This document shows, in pieces, positions 25,705-35,387 of a DNA stretch of 42,094 nucleotides (its first letter is position 1; each line of letters starts with the position of its first letter). The stretch spans positions 1 to 42,094 of the forward strand of contig CAJTNW010000015.1 of assembly GCA_910577795.1 (NCBI GenBank). Direction: 5' to 3'. This DNA comes from an uncultured Christensenella sp. Lineage in GTDB: Bacteria > Bacillota > Clostridia > Christensenellales > UBA3700. The notes below the pieces were generated by a model. The model made no database searches. It had not been told where the DNA came from and saw nothing but the letters and a program-made list of their open reading frames with translations. Both the position numbers and the translations under genes were made by a program.

Positions 25705-26640
25705 ATGGATATTGGCAAGTTATTGCAAAAAAATACAGAGGAATTATTTAAAGAGGCAGATAGCATTAGGCGGGATAATGTCGGTGATATTATTCACATA
25801 AGAGCACTGCTTGAAATATCCAACATTTGTTATAGGAATTGTGATTATTGTGGTTTAAGGTCAGATAATAAAATATTAACTAGATATAAAATGAGTTTGC
25901 AAGATATAGAAAAAACTGCAAAACTTGCTTATGATACAGGTTATAAAACTATAGTTTTGCAGTCAGGCGAAAGTAATTGTTATGATATAAAAGAGTTTGC
26001 TGATATGGTAGCAAAACTAAATAACTATGGTTTGACTGTAACTTTGAGTTTTGGTGAATTATCATATATAAACTTAAAATTATTAAAAGATGCTGGGGCT
26101 AAAAGATATTTGCTAAAATTTGAAACAGCAGATAGTAAGTTGTACGCAAATTTGCATAAAGGTTATACTTTGGAAGATAGATTAGACTGCTTATATGCAA
26201 TTAAAGAATTGGGGTATGAAACCGGTAGTGGCTTTTTGGTTGGACTGCCACAAGAAAACGAAGACACAATAATAAACAATTTGCAATTGCTACAAAAATT
26301 GAATTGTGATATGGTGGGTATTGGAGTATTTATACCGCACAAAAATACACCACTTGCAAGTTTAAATAGTGGCAGAGTAGATATTACAAAAAAATGTGTT
26401 GCTATAACAAGAATTTTATTGCCAAAATGTAATATTCCTATTACAACTTCTCTTAGTGAGTTTGGTGATAAATATCAAATGTTTAGCGGTGGTGCTAATG
26501 TTATTATGCAAAATATTACACCCAAAATTTTTGCAGATAATTATCAAATTTATCCTAAAAAAATTGTAAACATAGATATTTTAAAAGATAGAAGCAAGTT
26601 AGAAAAAGATATTAATTTATTAGGCAGAAGACCAATTTAA
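25705..26640 (+). CDS. hydE: [FeFe]-hydrogenase maturase HydE (radical SAM)
   Basis: Builds part of the H-cluster dithiolate bridge. 311 residues, somewhat shorter than many HydE (about 350). Cluster motif C42-x3-C46-x2-C49 (CYRNCDYC) followed by GLRSDNK, ITTIVLQSGE-like segment YKTIVLQSGE, and PHKNTPL. These separate it from the related BioB and PylB. It is followed by hydG after 11 bases. The ribosome site GAAAGG forms the end of a repeated-decamer copy (25685-25694). Confidence 0.92.
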   Translation: MDIGKLLQKNTEELFKEADSIRRDNVGDIIHIRALLEISNICYRNCDYCGLRSDNKILTRYKMSLQDIEKTAKLAYDTGYKTIVLQSGESNCYDIKEFADMVAKLNNYGLTVTLSFGELSYINLKLLKDAGAKRYLLKFETADSKLYANLHKGYTLEDRLDCLYAIKELGYETGSGFLVGLPQENEDTIINNLQLLQKLNCDMVGIGVFIPHKNTPLASLNSGRVDITKKCVAITRILLPKCNIPITTSLSEFGDKYQMFSGGANVIMQNITPKIFADNYQIYPKKIVNIDILKDRSKLEKDINLLGRRPI

Positions 26641-26651
26641 AGGGGGTATAT

Positions 26652-28067
26652 ATGTATAAAGTAAGTAGCAGTGTTGCAGAAGAATTTATATCTCATGACG
26701 AAATTATTGATTCTTTGCAGTTTGCAAAAGATAATGCAAATAATATTGCTTTTTTAAATGAAATTATTCATAAAGCCTCTAATTTTGAAGGTTTGACTCA
26801 TAGTGAAGCAATTACTTTATTAGAGTGTGAAGATAAACAAATAATTAGCAAAATTTTTGAGTTGGCATACAAAATAAAGCAAAAATTTTATGGCAATAGA
26901 ATAGTTATGTTTGCACCATTGTATTTATCTAATCATTGTGTAAATAGTTGTTTGTATTGTCCGTATCATTTAAAAAATAAAACTATTCCACGCAAAAAAT
27001 TGCAAGGTGACGATTTAGTGCAAGAAGTAGTTGCTCTTCAAGATATGGGACATAAACGACTTGCTATTGAATCAGGTGAGCATCCTACAATTAATCCAAT
27101 TGAGTATATTTTGGAGTGTATAAACACTATTTATTCAATTAACCATAAAAATGGTGCAATAAGGCGAGTAAATGTAAATATTGCAGCAACCAGTGTGGGA
27201 AATTATAAAAAACTTAAAGATGCTAAAATTGGCACATATATACTTTTTCAAGAAACTTATAATAAGGAAAATTATAAAAGATTACATCCAGTAGGACCAA
27301 AAAGCAATTATGCCTATCATACAGAGGCAATGGATAGAGCAATGCAAGGTGGCATAGATGATGTTGGTATTGGTGTTTTGTTTGGACTTGATAATTATAA
27401 ATACGAATTAGTAGGTCTTTTGATGCACAAAGAACATTTAGAGGCAAGTTTTGGTGTAGGACCACATACAATTAGCCTGCCTAGAGTAAGACCAGCAGAC
27501 GATATTGATATGAACGATTTTGAAGATGGTCTGACTGACGAAAGGTTTGCAAAACTTGTTGCAATTTTAAGGATAGCAGTGCCTTATACTGGACTTATTA
27601 TTTCTACAAGAGAAGATATTAAAGTAAGGGAAAGATTATTGCAAGTTGGTGTTACTCAACTAAGTGGTGGCTCTAAAACAAGTGTTGGTGGATATTCAAA
27701 ACAAGAGGAAGAGGGGGATAGTAGTCAATTTGAAATTGCAGATAACAGAACTCTTGATGAAGTTGTAAATTGGCTTTTGTCCTTAGGTTATATCCCAAGT
27801 TTTTGCACTGCATGTTACAGAGAGGGTAGGACAGGCGATAGATTTATGCGTTTGGTTAAAAGTGGTGCAATTGCAAATGTGTGTGCTCCAAATGCACTAT
27901 TAACACTTGCAGAATATCTTTATGATTATGCAAAAGAGGATACCAAAAAAATAGGTTTTGAAGTTATTAAAAAAGAGTTAGCAAATATCCCTAGTGATAA
28001 AGTAAAAGCGGTAGTACAAGAAAATTTAAATAAGATAAAAGATGGCAAAAGAGATTTTAGATTATAA
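26652..28067 (+). CDS. hydG: [FeFe]-hydrogenase maturase HydG (tyrosine lyase)
   Basis: Radical-SAM enzyme that cleaves tyrosine to give CO and cyanide ligands for the H-cluster. 471 residues. N-terminal cluster C96-x3-C100-x2-C103 (CVNSCLYC) and the C-terminal auxiliary cluster site C385-x2-C388-x22-C411, exactly the HydG spacing. ESGEHP and TISLPRVRPA are family blocks. A strong AAAGGGGG ribosome site. The complete auxiliary site separates it from ThiH. Confidence 0.95.
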   Translation: MYKVSSSVAEEFISHDEIIDSLQFAKDNANNIAFLNEIIHKASNFEGLTHSEAITLLECEDKQIISKIFELAYKIKQKFYGNRIVMFAPLYLSNHCVNSCLYCPYHLKNKTIPRKKLQGDDLVQEVVALQDMGHKRLAIESGEHPTINPIEYILECINTIYSINHKNGAIRRVNVNIAATSVGNYKKLKDAKIGTYILFQETYNKENYKRLHPVGPKSNYAYHTEAMDRAMQGGIDDVGIGVLFGLDNYKYELVGLLMHKEHLEASFGVGPHTISLPRVRPADDIDMNDFEDGLTDERFAKLVAILRIAVPYTGLIISTREDIKVRERLLQVGVTQLSGGSKTSVGGYSKQEEEGDSSQFEIADNRTLDEVVNWLLSLGYIPSFCTACYREGRTGDRFMRLVKSGAIANVCAPNALLTLAEYLYDYAKEDTKKIGFEVIKKELANIPSDKVKAVVQENLNKIKDGKRDFRL

Positions 28068-28108
28068 TTAGCCACGATTTTTGAAAGGAATTTTTGTTTT
28101 TTTTGATT

Positions 28109-29239
28109 ATGGATAAGATAGTAGTTGGTGTGTTTGGAAAAATTAATAGTGGTAAATCAACCTTAGTAAATAGCCTTGCTAAGGAAAGTGTTTCCATTGT
28201 ATCTAATGTAAGAGGTACTACTTCTGATTCCGTTTACAAAATGACAGAAATTGAAAGTGTGGGAAGAGTTAAATTAATTGATACTGCAGGGTATGACGAT
28301 GATAGTGCACTTGCAAAAGAAAGATTAGAAATAGTAGAAAAAGATTTTAATTTATCCGATATAGTAATTATTGTGTATAAAGATAAATTAGATGTAAAGG
28401 ATGAGTATTGGATTAATAAATGCAAAAGTGCCAACAAAAAATTTATATTGTGCAAAAATGTTTTTGACTGCGATGTGGCACAAATAAAAGATAACGAGTT
28501 GTGGCTAAATGCACAAGATATAAATCAAGTAAATTGTGTGCTAGAGCAAATAAAACGTTTTGCGAGCAAAAAAAATAAAGACATTTTAGGTGATTTAGTT
28601 GGCTTTGGGGATAATGTATTATTATGTATGCCACAGGATGAGGAAGCACCAAATGGCAGACTAATCTTGCCTCAGTCCATTACTATAAGAGCAATTATGG
28701 ATAAAGGCGGTGTGCCTGTAATTGCAAATAAGGACAATTTTGAGTTAATGTTTAACAAATTGAACAAGGATATTAAACTTGTGATTTGTGATTCTAGTGT
28801 TTTTGATTTTGTGTACAATATAGTGAAAAATAACGTCTCAATTACAAGTTTTTCGGTGCTTTTTGCAAAGTTTAATGGGGATATAAATGTTTTTATTGAT
28901 GGTGCAAATAGCATAAATAACTTGAAAAATGAAGATAAAGTTTTGATTATGGAAGTGTGTAGTCATACAATATCCCACAAAGATATTGGTAGCAAACTAA
29001 TTCCTACTTTGATTAAAAATTATACGGGTAAAAATATTTTGTTTGATTTTGCAAGAGGTAAGGACGAGCCAAATGACTTGTTGCAATATAAATTAGTTAT
29101 ACATTGTGGCGGGTGCACTCAAAACAGCGAATTTATGATGGCAAGAATTAATAAGTGCAAAAAGTTAAATGTGCCAATAACTAATTATGGAATTTTAATT
29201 GCAAAAATAAAAGGTATATTGGATAAAATAGTTTATTAA
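28109..29239 (+). CDS. hydF: [FeFe]-hydrogenase maturation GTPase HydF
   Basis: Scaffold GTPase that assembles and delivers the H-cluster precursor. P-loop GKINSGKST at residues 10-18, GTT switch, DTAGYDDD; C-terminal cluster-binding region with CSHT, then IHCGGC near 331-336. The start is uncertain: ATG 28109 fits the family N-terminus but lies 19 bases after AAAGGA, with a T-rich run between; TTG 28094 is in frame four bases after AAAGGA. No hydrogenase gene is in the window, so it must lie elsewhere. Confidence 0.92.
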   Translation: MDKIVVGVFGKINSGKSTLVNSLAKESVSIVSNVRGTTSDSVYKMTEIESVGRVKLIDTAGYDDDSALAKERLEIVEKDFNLSDIVIIVYKDKLDVKDEYWINKCKSANKKFILCKNVFDCDVAQIKDNELWLNAQDINQVNCVLEQIKRFASKKNKDILGDLVGFGDNVLLCMPQDEEAPNGRLILPQSITIRAIMDKGGVPVIANKDNFELMFNKLNKDIKLVICDSSVFDFVYNIVKNNVSITSFSVLFAKFNGDINVFIDGANSINNLKNEDKVLIMEVCSHTISHKDIGSKLIPTLIKNYTGKNILFDFARGKDEPNDLLQYKLVIHCGGCTQNSEFMMARINKCKKLNVPITNYGILIAKIKGILDKIVY

Positions 29240-29287
29240 TATAAAAAATTAAACTAATTAGCAATAGGGTAATTTTAGCCAATTATT

Positions 29288-29316
29288 TTCGATATCATAG
29301 AGTGGTATTTTTTATT
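29288..29316 (+). terminator. Possible terminator after hydF
   Basis: ATATCA pairs with TGGTAT (one G-U pair) around a five-base loop, then TTTTTTATTTT. Short stem. Confidence 0.45.
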
Positions 29317-29393
29317 TTGCTATGCAAAAGAATAACAAAAAGTAAAATCTAATTTTTTCGAGTGTATTCGTTTGTAATAGAAAAAAGTAGTGT

Positions 29394-29422
29394 TTGACTA
29401 ATTATTAAAAAAGTAGTACAAT
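29394..29422 (+). promoter_or_regulatory. Promoter of the 588-residue membrane protein gene
   Basis: TTGACT at 29394-29399 and TACAAT at 29417-29422, 17-base spacer. A small CTGAAAA/TTTTCAG hairpin follows in the leader. Confidence 0.75.
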
Positions 29423-29474
29423 TATATAGAATTTAATAAACTGAAAATTTTTCAGATTTAATAAGGAGAATTTT

Positions 29475-31241
29475 ATGTCAGAACCTATTATTGGCAATGA
29501 GCCAAATAACAGAAAAAAACAAAAACGTATTCCGATAGAAGGCATTTTGAACAAATTGTCAAAAATGAAATTTAAAACTGCATTAATTTTGCTTGGAGTT
29601 TTAACTGCTATTATAATTTTTTGGCAAATTTATTTTAGTTTAATATCTTTTTCTATTTACAATATTGGACTTAGAGCATTTATAATAATTTTGTTATTGC
29701 TATGGTCTATACCTTTTGTTGGATTTTTTATCCGTAATAGAAAAAATGGCTATACTAAAAAAGAGGCATTTAATAAGGTACATTGGGGTTGGAAGATTCC
29801 TGCAGGTATTGCAGCAGTTTTAATTGTTATTTGTATTTGCCTTGCAATATTTACAACACCTATGTTTATGGCAAAATCATATAACACAATGATAAATGTG
29901 CAAACAAAATCAGGCACTGTAGAAGAACCATTTAAAGAGTTTACTGAAGAGGTTGACGATTTTTATGATGGTGAAATGAAAGTTGCTATTATTGATAAAT
30001 ACTTTGCTGCAAAATTAGGCGAAAAAGTTTTGGGTGCAAGCAGTGGTGGTTATGCCAGCCAGTTTGAAATAAATGATTATACTTTAATTTATTACAAAGA
30101 CAGTTTGTATTGGGTTGGAGCATTAGAGCCAAAAGGCTTTTTCCAATGGACAAGTTCGTCAAAAACTGGTACTCCGGGTTATGTAATGGTAGATGCAACT
30201 CAAACAGACTCTAACGCAAGGGCAGAACTTGTTACTACTCATAATTTAAAATTTACTCCTGGTGCTTATTTGTGGCATGATGCAGAAAGACAAATGTATT
30301 TTTCAAATATGGGTGCTTTAAGAGAAAATGAGTTAGGTTTTGAACTTGATGATGATGGTATTCCATATTATACTCAAGTTATTTATAAAAAGAAATTTGG
30401 TATTACAAGTGGTGACGAGGCAACTGGTTTGTTGATAATGAACGCAACAACTGGTGAGTGCAAAAGTTATCCAATAGACAAAGTGCCAGAATGGGTTGAT
30501 AATGTTCAGTCTCATGATATGATTTTAAAACAATTGGATTATTGGGGTGAATATTCTCACGGATATTTTAATACTTGGTTTGCAAAAGAAGAGGTTAATA
30601 ATACTACAGACGGATACAACTATGTTTACAATAATGGTAGATTTTATATTACTACAGGTATAACTGCAAAATCAGAAGATAGTGCTATAATTGGTATGGT
30701 ATTGTCAGATTTAAGAAGTAAGGAAACTACAATGTACAATATGGTTGGTGCAACAGAACAAGCAGCAAGAAAATCTGCACAAGGTATTCAAGAGGTAGCG
30801 GCTGCTGGATACTATGCATCTTTCCCAACATTAATTAACTTCCACGGTGTACCAACTTTTTATATGGCTCTAAAAGATGATGCTGGTAATATTAAAATGT
30901 ATGCTTACGTAAATGTACAAGATTTTACAACTAAACTTGCAGCAGCAAGCACTCCAGAAGAAGCAAAAAATAAATATTACCAAATGATAAAAGGTGACGT
31001 TATAGACAAACCAGTTGTGCCTAGTGGAGAAGAAAAGGAAGGCACATTTATAAGAGAACTACAACTTGACGGAACAACAAGTATTATGATACAAGTAGAA
31101 GATAAAATTTATTACGTTTCTGCAAAAATTACTGGTTCAGACAAATGGCTAATGGCTGATATGAATAAAGGCGATATAGTAAAAGTAAAAATTAATAATG
31201 GAAAAGTAACAGAAGTTGTAAGTGTAACACCTAAAAGTTAA
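29475..31241 (+). CDS. Large conserved-looking membrane protein of unknown function
   Basis: 588 residues; I recall similar unnamed proteins in Clostridia but no function. A basic N-terminus (RKKQKR) precedes three helices: about 36-58, 65-84 and 109-131. The remaining 450 residues are predicted outside the cell. They contain GTPGYVMVDATQ, FTPGAYLWHDAERQMYFSN, IPEWVD-like VPEWVDNVQ, QLDYWGEY and DGYNYVYNNGRFYITTG, ending in a possible OB-like strand-rich tail. No catalytic motif was recognised. Codon use equals that of its neighbours. AAGGAG ribosome site, own promoter and terminator, so a single-gene unit, probably a constitutive envelope protein. Confidence 0.75.
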   Translation: MSEPIIGNEPNNRKKQKRIPIEGILNKLSKMKFKTALILLGVLTAIIIFWQIYFSLISFSIYNIGLRAFIIILLLLWSIPFVGFFIRNRKNGYTKKEAFNKVHWGWKIPAGIAAVLIVICICLAIFTTPMFMAKSYNTMINVQTKSGTVEEPFKEFTEEVDDFYDGEMKVAIIDKYFAAKLGEKVLGASSGGYASQFEINDYTLIYYKDSLYWVGALEPKGFFQWTSSSKTGTPGYVMVDATQTDSNARAELVTTHNLKFTPGAYLWHDAERQMYFSNMGALRENELGFELDDDGIPYYTQVIYKKKFGITSGDEATGLLIMNATTGECKSYPIDKVPEWVDNVQSHDMILKQLDYWGEYSHGYFNTWFAKEEVNNTTDGYNYVYNNGRFYITTGITAKSEDSAIIGMVLSDLRSKETTMYNMVGATEQAARKSAQGIQEVAAAGYYASFPTLINFHGVPTFYMALKDDAGNIKMYAYVNVQDFTTKLAAASTPEEAKNKYYQMIKGDVIDKPVVPSGEEKEGTFIRELQLDGTTSIMIQVEDKIYYVSAKITGSDKWLMADMNKGDIVKVKINNGKVTEVVSVTPKS

Positions 31242-31255
31242 ATTTAAACAACTTT

Positions 31256-31287
31256 AAAGGAAGATGGAAAACATCTTCCTTTTTTTG
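31256..31287 (+). terminator. Intrinsic terminator
   Basis: Eleven-base arms AAAGGAAGATG and CATCTTCCTTT, five-base loop, run of T. A decamer copy begins 10 bases later. Confidence 0.9.
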
Positions 31288-31428
31288 TATTACCCCCGAT
31301 TTTTGATAAGTTAATTAGATAAATATACGATTTTAAATTTATCAAATTAAGAAAAAATTAAACAAATTTTAGATAATAGAATAAAATTATTTAGTGTTTA
31401 CTTAGGATAAATAAATTATATTTTGGTA

Positions 31429-31457
31429 TTGAAATTTGCTTTTAAATAATGTATAAT
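31429..31457 (+). promoter_or_regulatory. Promoter of the sulfatase gene
   Basis: TTGAAA at 31429-31434 and TATAAT at 31452-31457, 17-base spacer. Confidence 0.8.
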
Positions 31458-31485
31458 AGAGTTAGTAATAATTAAGAGGTGGACT

Positions 31486-33168
31486 ATGGCAAAACCTAAT
31501 ATATTGCTTATAACATCTGACCAACAACATTTTAGTATGTTGGGAAAAGTAAATAAAATTTTAAAAACACCTAATTTGGATAAATTAGCAGATGAGGGAA
31601 TGTCCTTTGACAGAGCATATTGCCCTAATCCAACTTGTTCACCTTCTAGGTCAAGTTTGCTAACTGGTATGTATCCATCTGAGCACGGCTGTTGGTCGCT
31701 TGGCACTAAACTTAATGAAGATATACCAACCTTGAGTGGTTATCTTGCAGATAATGACTATGAAACAGCACTAATTGGTAAGGCACATTTTCAGCCAACT
31801 AAAGGTACTGAACAATTTCCGTCATTAGAAACACCAGAATTTATGTGGGATATTGACTTTTGGCGAAACTACGATAAAGAATTTTATGGTTTTAAACATA
31901 TTGAGTTGTTGCGTAACCACACAGCGGAGCATTGGGTAGGGCAACATTATGTTGCGTGGCTAGAAGATAATGGTTGCAAAAATTGGCGAAAATACTTTTT
32001 TAGACCACGTGGCAAAATGTTTAATAAAGAAATGGGGTGTTGGAAAATACCAGAAAAATTCCATTATAATAATTTTATTGCAGAAAAAACTAATTCGCTT
32101 TTGGAAGAATACAAAAAGGAAGATAAACCATTTTTTATTTGGGCAAGTTTTCCTGACCCGCACTATCCTCAGTTAGTGCCAGCACCTTATGATAAAATGT
32201 ATAAGGCGGAGGATATGGAAATTCCTGATTTTTGTATAGACGAGCACAAAAATAACCCGCCATATTTTAGCGAGGTATTTAAGAAAAAACCTAATCTTGT
32301 AGAGTATAAAGAGTCCGGACAAGGTGTTCATGGTTTGCATAGGCATATATTTAACAAAAAAAGACAGCAACAAAAACTTGCGTATGCCTATGGAATGGTT
32401 ACTTTTATGGACAAATACATTGGTATGATTTTGGATAAGGTTAAGGAGTTGGGGCTTGATGATAATACTATAATTGTGTTTACAACTGACCACGGTGATT
32501 TGTTTGGACAACATGGATTTATACACAAATGTATTTTCCATTATGAAGATTTGCTTAGAGTGCCAATGATAGTAAAATACAAAAATCATATCCCTAATGG
32601 AATAAGGTCTAATAGTTTGCAGTCGCTAGTGGATATTGCACCAACACTACTTGATTTGTGTGATATAAAGGTGCAAAATACAATGTCTGGTGTTAGTCAG
32701 TCATCTGTATGGCTTGGCACAAAGGAAAAGGAAAGAGATTATATAATTTGTGAAAACCGCCACGAGCCTCATGCTATGCACCTAGTAAGTTATGTGGAAA
32801 AAGATTATAAACTAACTGTATATGAAAATAGGGAATATGGCGAGTTGTATGATTTGAAAAATGACAAAGGTGAGCATAATAACCTATGGAATAGCGAAGA
32901 GTATAAACTATTAAAAACACAAATGCTATACAAATATTTGCTTGCGGAAATGAAAAAAGATAAAACAAAAGTTTGTGATAAAACTATAGATAATTTTAAA
33001 ATAAACATTAATATCCCATCAAAAATCGCTACTATTTATGATAAACAAGGTAATAATATTTGGGATAATACAGATTTTATAGATATAAAAATTAGTTTGC
33101 TACTAAAATTAATAAGCGATATTATAGGTTCAAGACCTATGTGGATGCCACGAATAGCAGGTGCATAA
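31486..33168 (+). CDS. Type I sulfatase (formylglycine-dependent)
   Basis: 560-residue cytoplasmic-looking sulfatase (no signal peptide). The CxPxR maturation motif is C51-S-P-S-R55, so C51 would be converted to formylglycine, in anaerobes usually by a radical-SAM maturase that is not in the window. Metal ligands: D12 in SDQQ and the TTDHGD segment in the second half; GKAHF is also typical. KIATIYDKQGNN at the end is outside the usual core. Lack of export suggests it acts on an imported sulfated sugar. AAGAGGTGG ribosome site, single gene. Confidence 0.88.
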   Translation: MAKPNILLITSDQQHFSMLGKVNKILKTPNLDKLADEGMSFDRAYCPNPTCSPSRSSLLTGMYPSEHGCWSLGTKLNEDIPTLSGYLADNDYETALIGKAHFQPTKGTEQFPSLETPEFMWDIDFWRNYDKEFYGFKHIELLRNHTAEHWVGQHYVAWLEDNGCKNWRKYFFRPRGKMFNKEMGCWKIPEKFHYNNFIAEKTNSLLEEYKKEDKPFFIWASFPDPHYPQLVPAPYDKMYKAEDMEIPDFCIDEHKNNPPYFSEVFKKKPNLVEYKESGQGVHGLHRHIFNKKRQQQKLAYAYGMVTFMDKYIGMILDKVKELGLDDNTIIVFTTDHGDLFGQHGFIHKCIFHYEDLLRVPMIVKYKNHIPNGIRSNSLQSLVDIAPTLLDLCDIKVQNTMSGVSQSSVWLGTKEKERDYIICENRHEPHAMHLVSYVEKDYKLTVYENREYGELYDLKNDKGEHNNLWNSEEYKLLKTQMLYKYLLAEMKKDKTKVCDKTIDNFKININIPSKIATIYDKQGNNIWDNTDFIDIKISLLLKLISDIIGSRPMWMPRIAGA

Positions 33169-33304
33169 ATATTGATAGCAAAAGTTTAAAATAACTTTGT
33201 ATAGTATAAATAATAATTTTAGTAATAGATGGCTTGATTTTATGATTTTGTTAGGATAAATTGCAGATAAATACTAAATATATTAATATTTAAATAATAA
33301 ATAA

Positions 33305-33333
33305 TTGCATTTAAAAAAAAATTGTGTTACAAT
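33305..33333 (+). promoter_or_regulatory. Promoter of the DUF1858 gene
   Basis: TTGCAT at 33305-33310 and TACAAT at 33328-33333, 17-base spacer. Confidence 0.6.
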
Positions 33334-33406
33334 ATTAGCAACTATAAAACTATTTTATAAAAATATGCGTTTGTATTTATTATTAAAGTAACAAGGAGAT
33401 AGTATT

Positions 33407-33619
33407 ATGATAAACAAAAATATGAAAATTGCAGAACTTTTGGAACTAAATGTATCTGAAGAAAAAATTAATAAAATTGCAGAAACATTGTTTAGTTTTG
33501 GTATGCACTGCTTAGGCTGTGCTATGGCAAGTGGCGAAACTTTGGAAGAGGCTGCTATGGTTCACGGCATAGATATTGACGAAATGGTTGAGGCTTTGAA
33601 TAAAGTAGTAAATGAATAA
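33407..33619 (+). CDS. DUF1858 protein with CxxC motif
   Basis: 70-residue protein of the DUF1858 type. C35 and C38 in MHCLGCAMASGETLEEAA are the invariant pair; the protein may bind a metal or act in redox chemistry, but function is not known. AAGGAG ribosome site. Single gene before fhs, with its own promoter and hairpin. Confidence 0.85.
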   Translation: MINKNMKIAELLELNVSEEKINKIAETLFSFGMHCLGCAMASGETLEEAAMVHGIDIDEMVEALNKVVNE

Positions 33620-33623
33620 TTAA

Positions 33624-33657
33624 AATTACCATTCCTAAAGGAGTGGTAATTGATTTT
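33624..33657 (+). terminator. Hairpin after DUF1858
   Basis: Twelve-pair stem (33624-33635 with 33640-33651, one G-T wobble) followed by GATTTTAT; T-run short, may be partial. Confidence 0.6.
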
Positions 33658-33732
33658 ATGATTATTCGCTTTAAACAAAGTGGATAATAATTTTTATTGA
33701 ATAAAAACACAACTATATTTAGGAGAAAGATA

Positions 33733-35385
33733 ATGACGGATATTGAGATAGCAAATGCGACCCAAATGCTAGAGATTACTGAAATTGCAAAAAAACTTGG
33801 TTTGAGCGATAAAGATATAGACCCTTATGGACATTATAAGGCAAAAATTAATGTTACACCCAAAGATAAAAAAGGCAAATTGATTTTGGTTACTGCCATT
33901 AACCCTACAAGTTTAGGCGAGGGCAAAACTACTACTTCAATTGGACTTGCAGATGGAATGTCTAAAATAGGCAAACAAGTTTGTCTTGCTTTGCGTGAGC
34001 CTTCATTAGGACCAGTGTTTGGTATAAAAGGTGGTGCTACTGGTGGTGGACATGCACAAGTTTTGCCAATGGAAGATATTAATTTGAACTTTACTGGCGA
34101 CTTGCACGCAGTTACAACAGCAAACAACTTGATTTCTGCTATTTTGGATAATCATATTCAGCAAGGTAATAGTTTGGGTATTGATGTTAGAAGAATAACT
34201 TGGAATAGATGTGTTGACTTAAATGACAGAGCATTAAGAAATGTTTTAGTTGGTTTAGGTGGAAGATTAAATGGTGTGCCACGTGAGGACCATTTTAATA
34301 TTACAGCAGCATCAGAAATTATGGCAGTGCTTTGCCTAGCAACTGATTTGATGGACTTAAAAAGAAGAGTTGGTGATATTATTGTTGGCTATAACTATGA
34401 AGGTAAACCTGTTACTTGCCATGATTTGAAAGTTGAAGATGCAGTAGCAATTGTTTTAAAAGAAGCAATTAAGCCAAACCTAGTACAAACATTGGAGGGC
34501 ACTCCAGCAATTATCCATGGCGGACCATTTGCAAACATTGCCCATGGCTGTAATACTGTTATTGCAACAAAACTTGCAATGTCACTTAGTGATTATACAA
34601 TTACAGAGGCCGGCTTTGGTGCAGATTTGGGTGCAGAAAAATTCCTAGATATTAAGTGCAGAGTTGCTGGTATTGAGCCTGACTGTATTTGTCTTGTTGC
34701 AACTATTAGAGCACTAAAATACAATGGTGGCAAAAAATCTGATTTTGATAAAGAAGATTTGGAATCTATTAAAAATGGTATTTGCAATTTGCTTGGACAT
34801 ATTGATAACTTGAAAAATGTATTTAATAGCAATGTTGTTGTTGCAATTAATAAGTTTATAACAGATACCGATAAGGAAATAGAATTTGTAAGAAGCAAGT
34901 GTGAAGAGTATGGTGCAAAAGTTGTGTTATGTGAAAGTTGGGCAAAAGGCGGCGAAGGTAGTGTTGAACTTGCAAAAGCAGTTGTAGATATAGTGGATAA
35001 TAACAAAAACAAACTTACTTATGCTTATGACTTAACTGATGATATAAAAACAAAAATAGAAAAAGTTGCAAAAAAAGTGTATGGTGCAAAAAGTGTTGAC
35101 TTTACAAAACAAGCACTAAATGCAATTGCAAATTGTAAGGAATTAGGCTTTGATAATTATCCTGTTTGTATAGCAAAAACTCAGTATTCTTTTTCTGATG
35201 ACCAAACTATGCTTGGTAGACCTAAAGATTTTGTATTCCATGTACAGGATATTCAAATTAGGAGTGGTGCTAAATTTATTGTTGCAATTGCTGGTAGCAT
35301 TATGCTTATGCCGGGACTTGGCAAAAATCCTGCAGCCTGCAATATGGAAATTGACGAAAATAATGTAATAAAAGGATTATTTTAA
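33733..35385 (+). CDS. fhs: Formate-tetrahydrofolate ligase
   Basis: ATP-dependent synthesis of 10-formyl-THF from formate. 550 residues from ATG 33733, chosen because AGGAGAAAG precedes it (the frame opens at a TTG, 33697). P-loop PTSLGEGKTT at 58-67; EPSLGPVFGIKGGATGGG and DLHAVTTANNL are family blocks. Other acetyl-CoA pathway genes are absent, so the role may be purine or one-carbon supply. glnS follows after two bases. Confidence 0.96.
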   Translation: MTDIEIANATQMLEITEIAKKLGLSDKDIDPYGHYKAKINVTPKDKKGKLILVTAINPTSLGEGKTTTSIGLADGMSKIGKQVCLALREPSLGPVFGIKGGATGGGHAQVLPMEDINLNFTGDLHAVTTANNLISAILDNHIQQGNSLGIDVRRITWNRCVDLNDRALRNVLVGLGGRLNGVPREDHFNITAASEIMAVLCLATDLMDLKRRVGDIIVGYNYEGKPVTCHDLKVEDAVAIVLKEAIKPNLVQTLEGTPAIIHGGPFANIAHGCNTVIATKLAMSLSDYTITEAGFGADLGAEKFLDIKCRVAGIEPDCICLVATIRALKYNGGKKSDFDKEDLESIKNGICNLLGHIDNLKNVFNSNVVVAINKFITDTDKEIEFVRSKCEEYGAKVVLCESWAKGGEGSVELAKAVVDIVDNNKNKLTYAYDLTDDIKTKIEKVAKKVYGAKSVDFTKQALNAIANCKELGFDNYPVCIAKTQYSFSDDQTMLGRPKDFVFHVQDIQIRSGAKFIVAIAGSIMLMPGLGKNPAACNMEIDENNVIKGLF

Positions 35386-35387
35386 TA

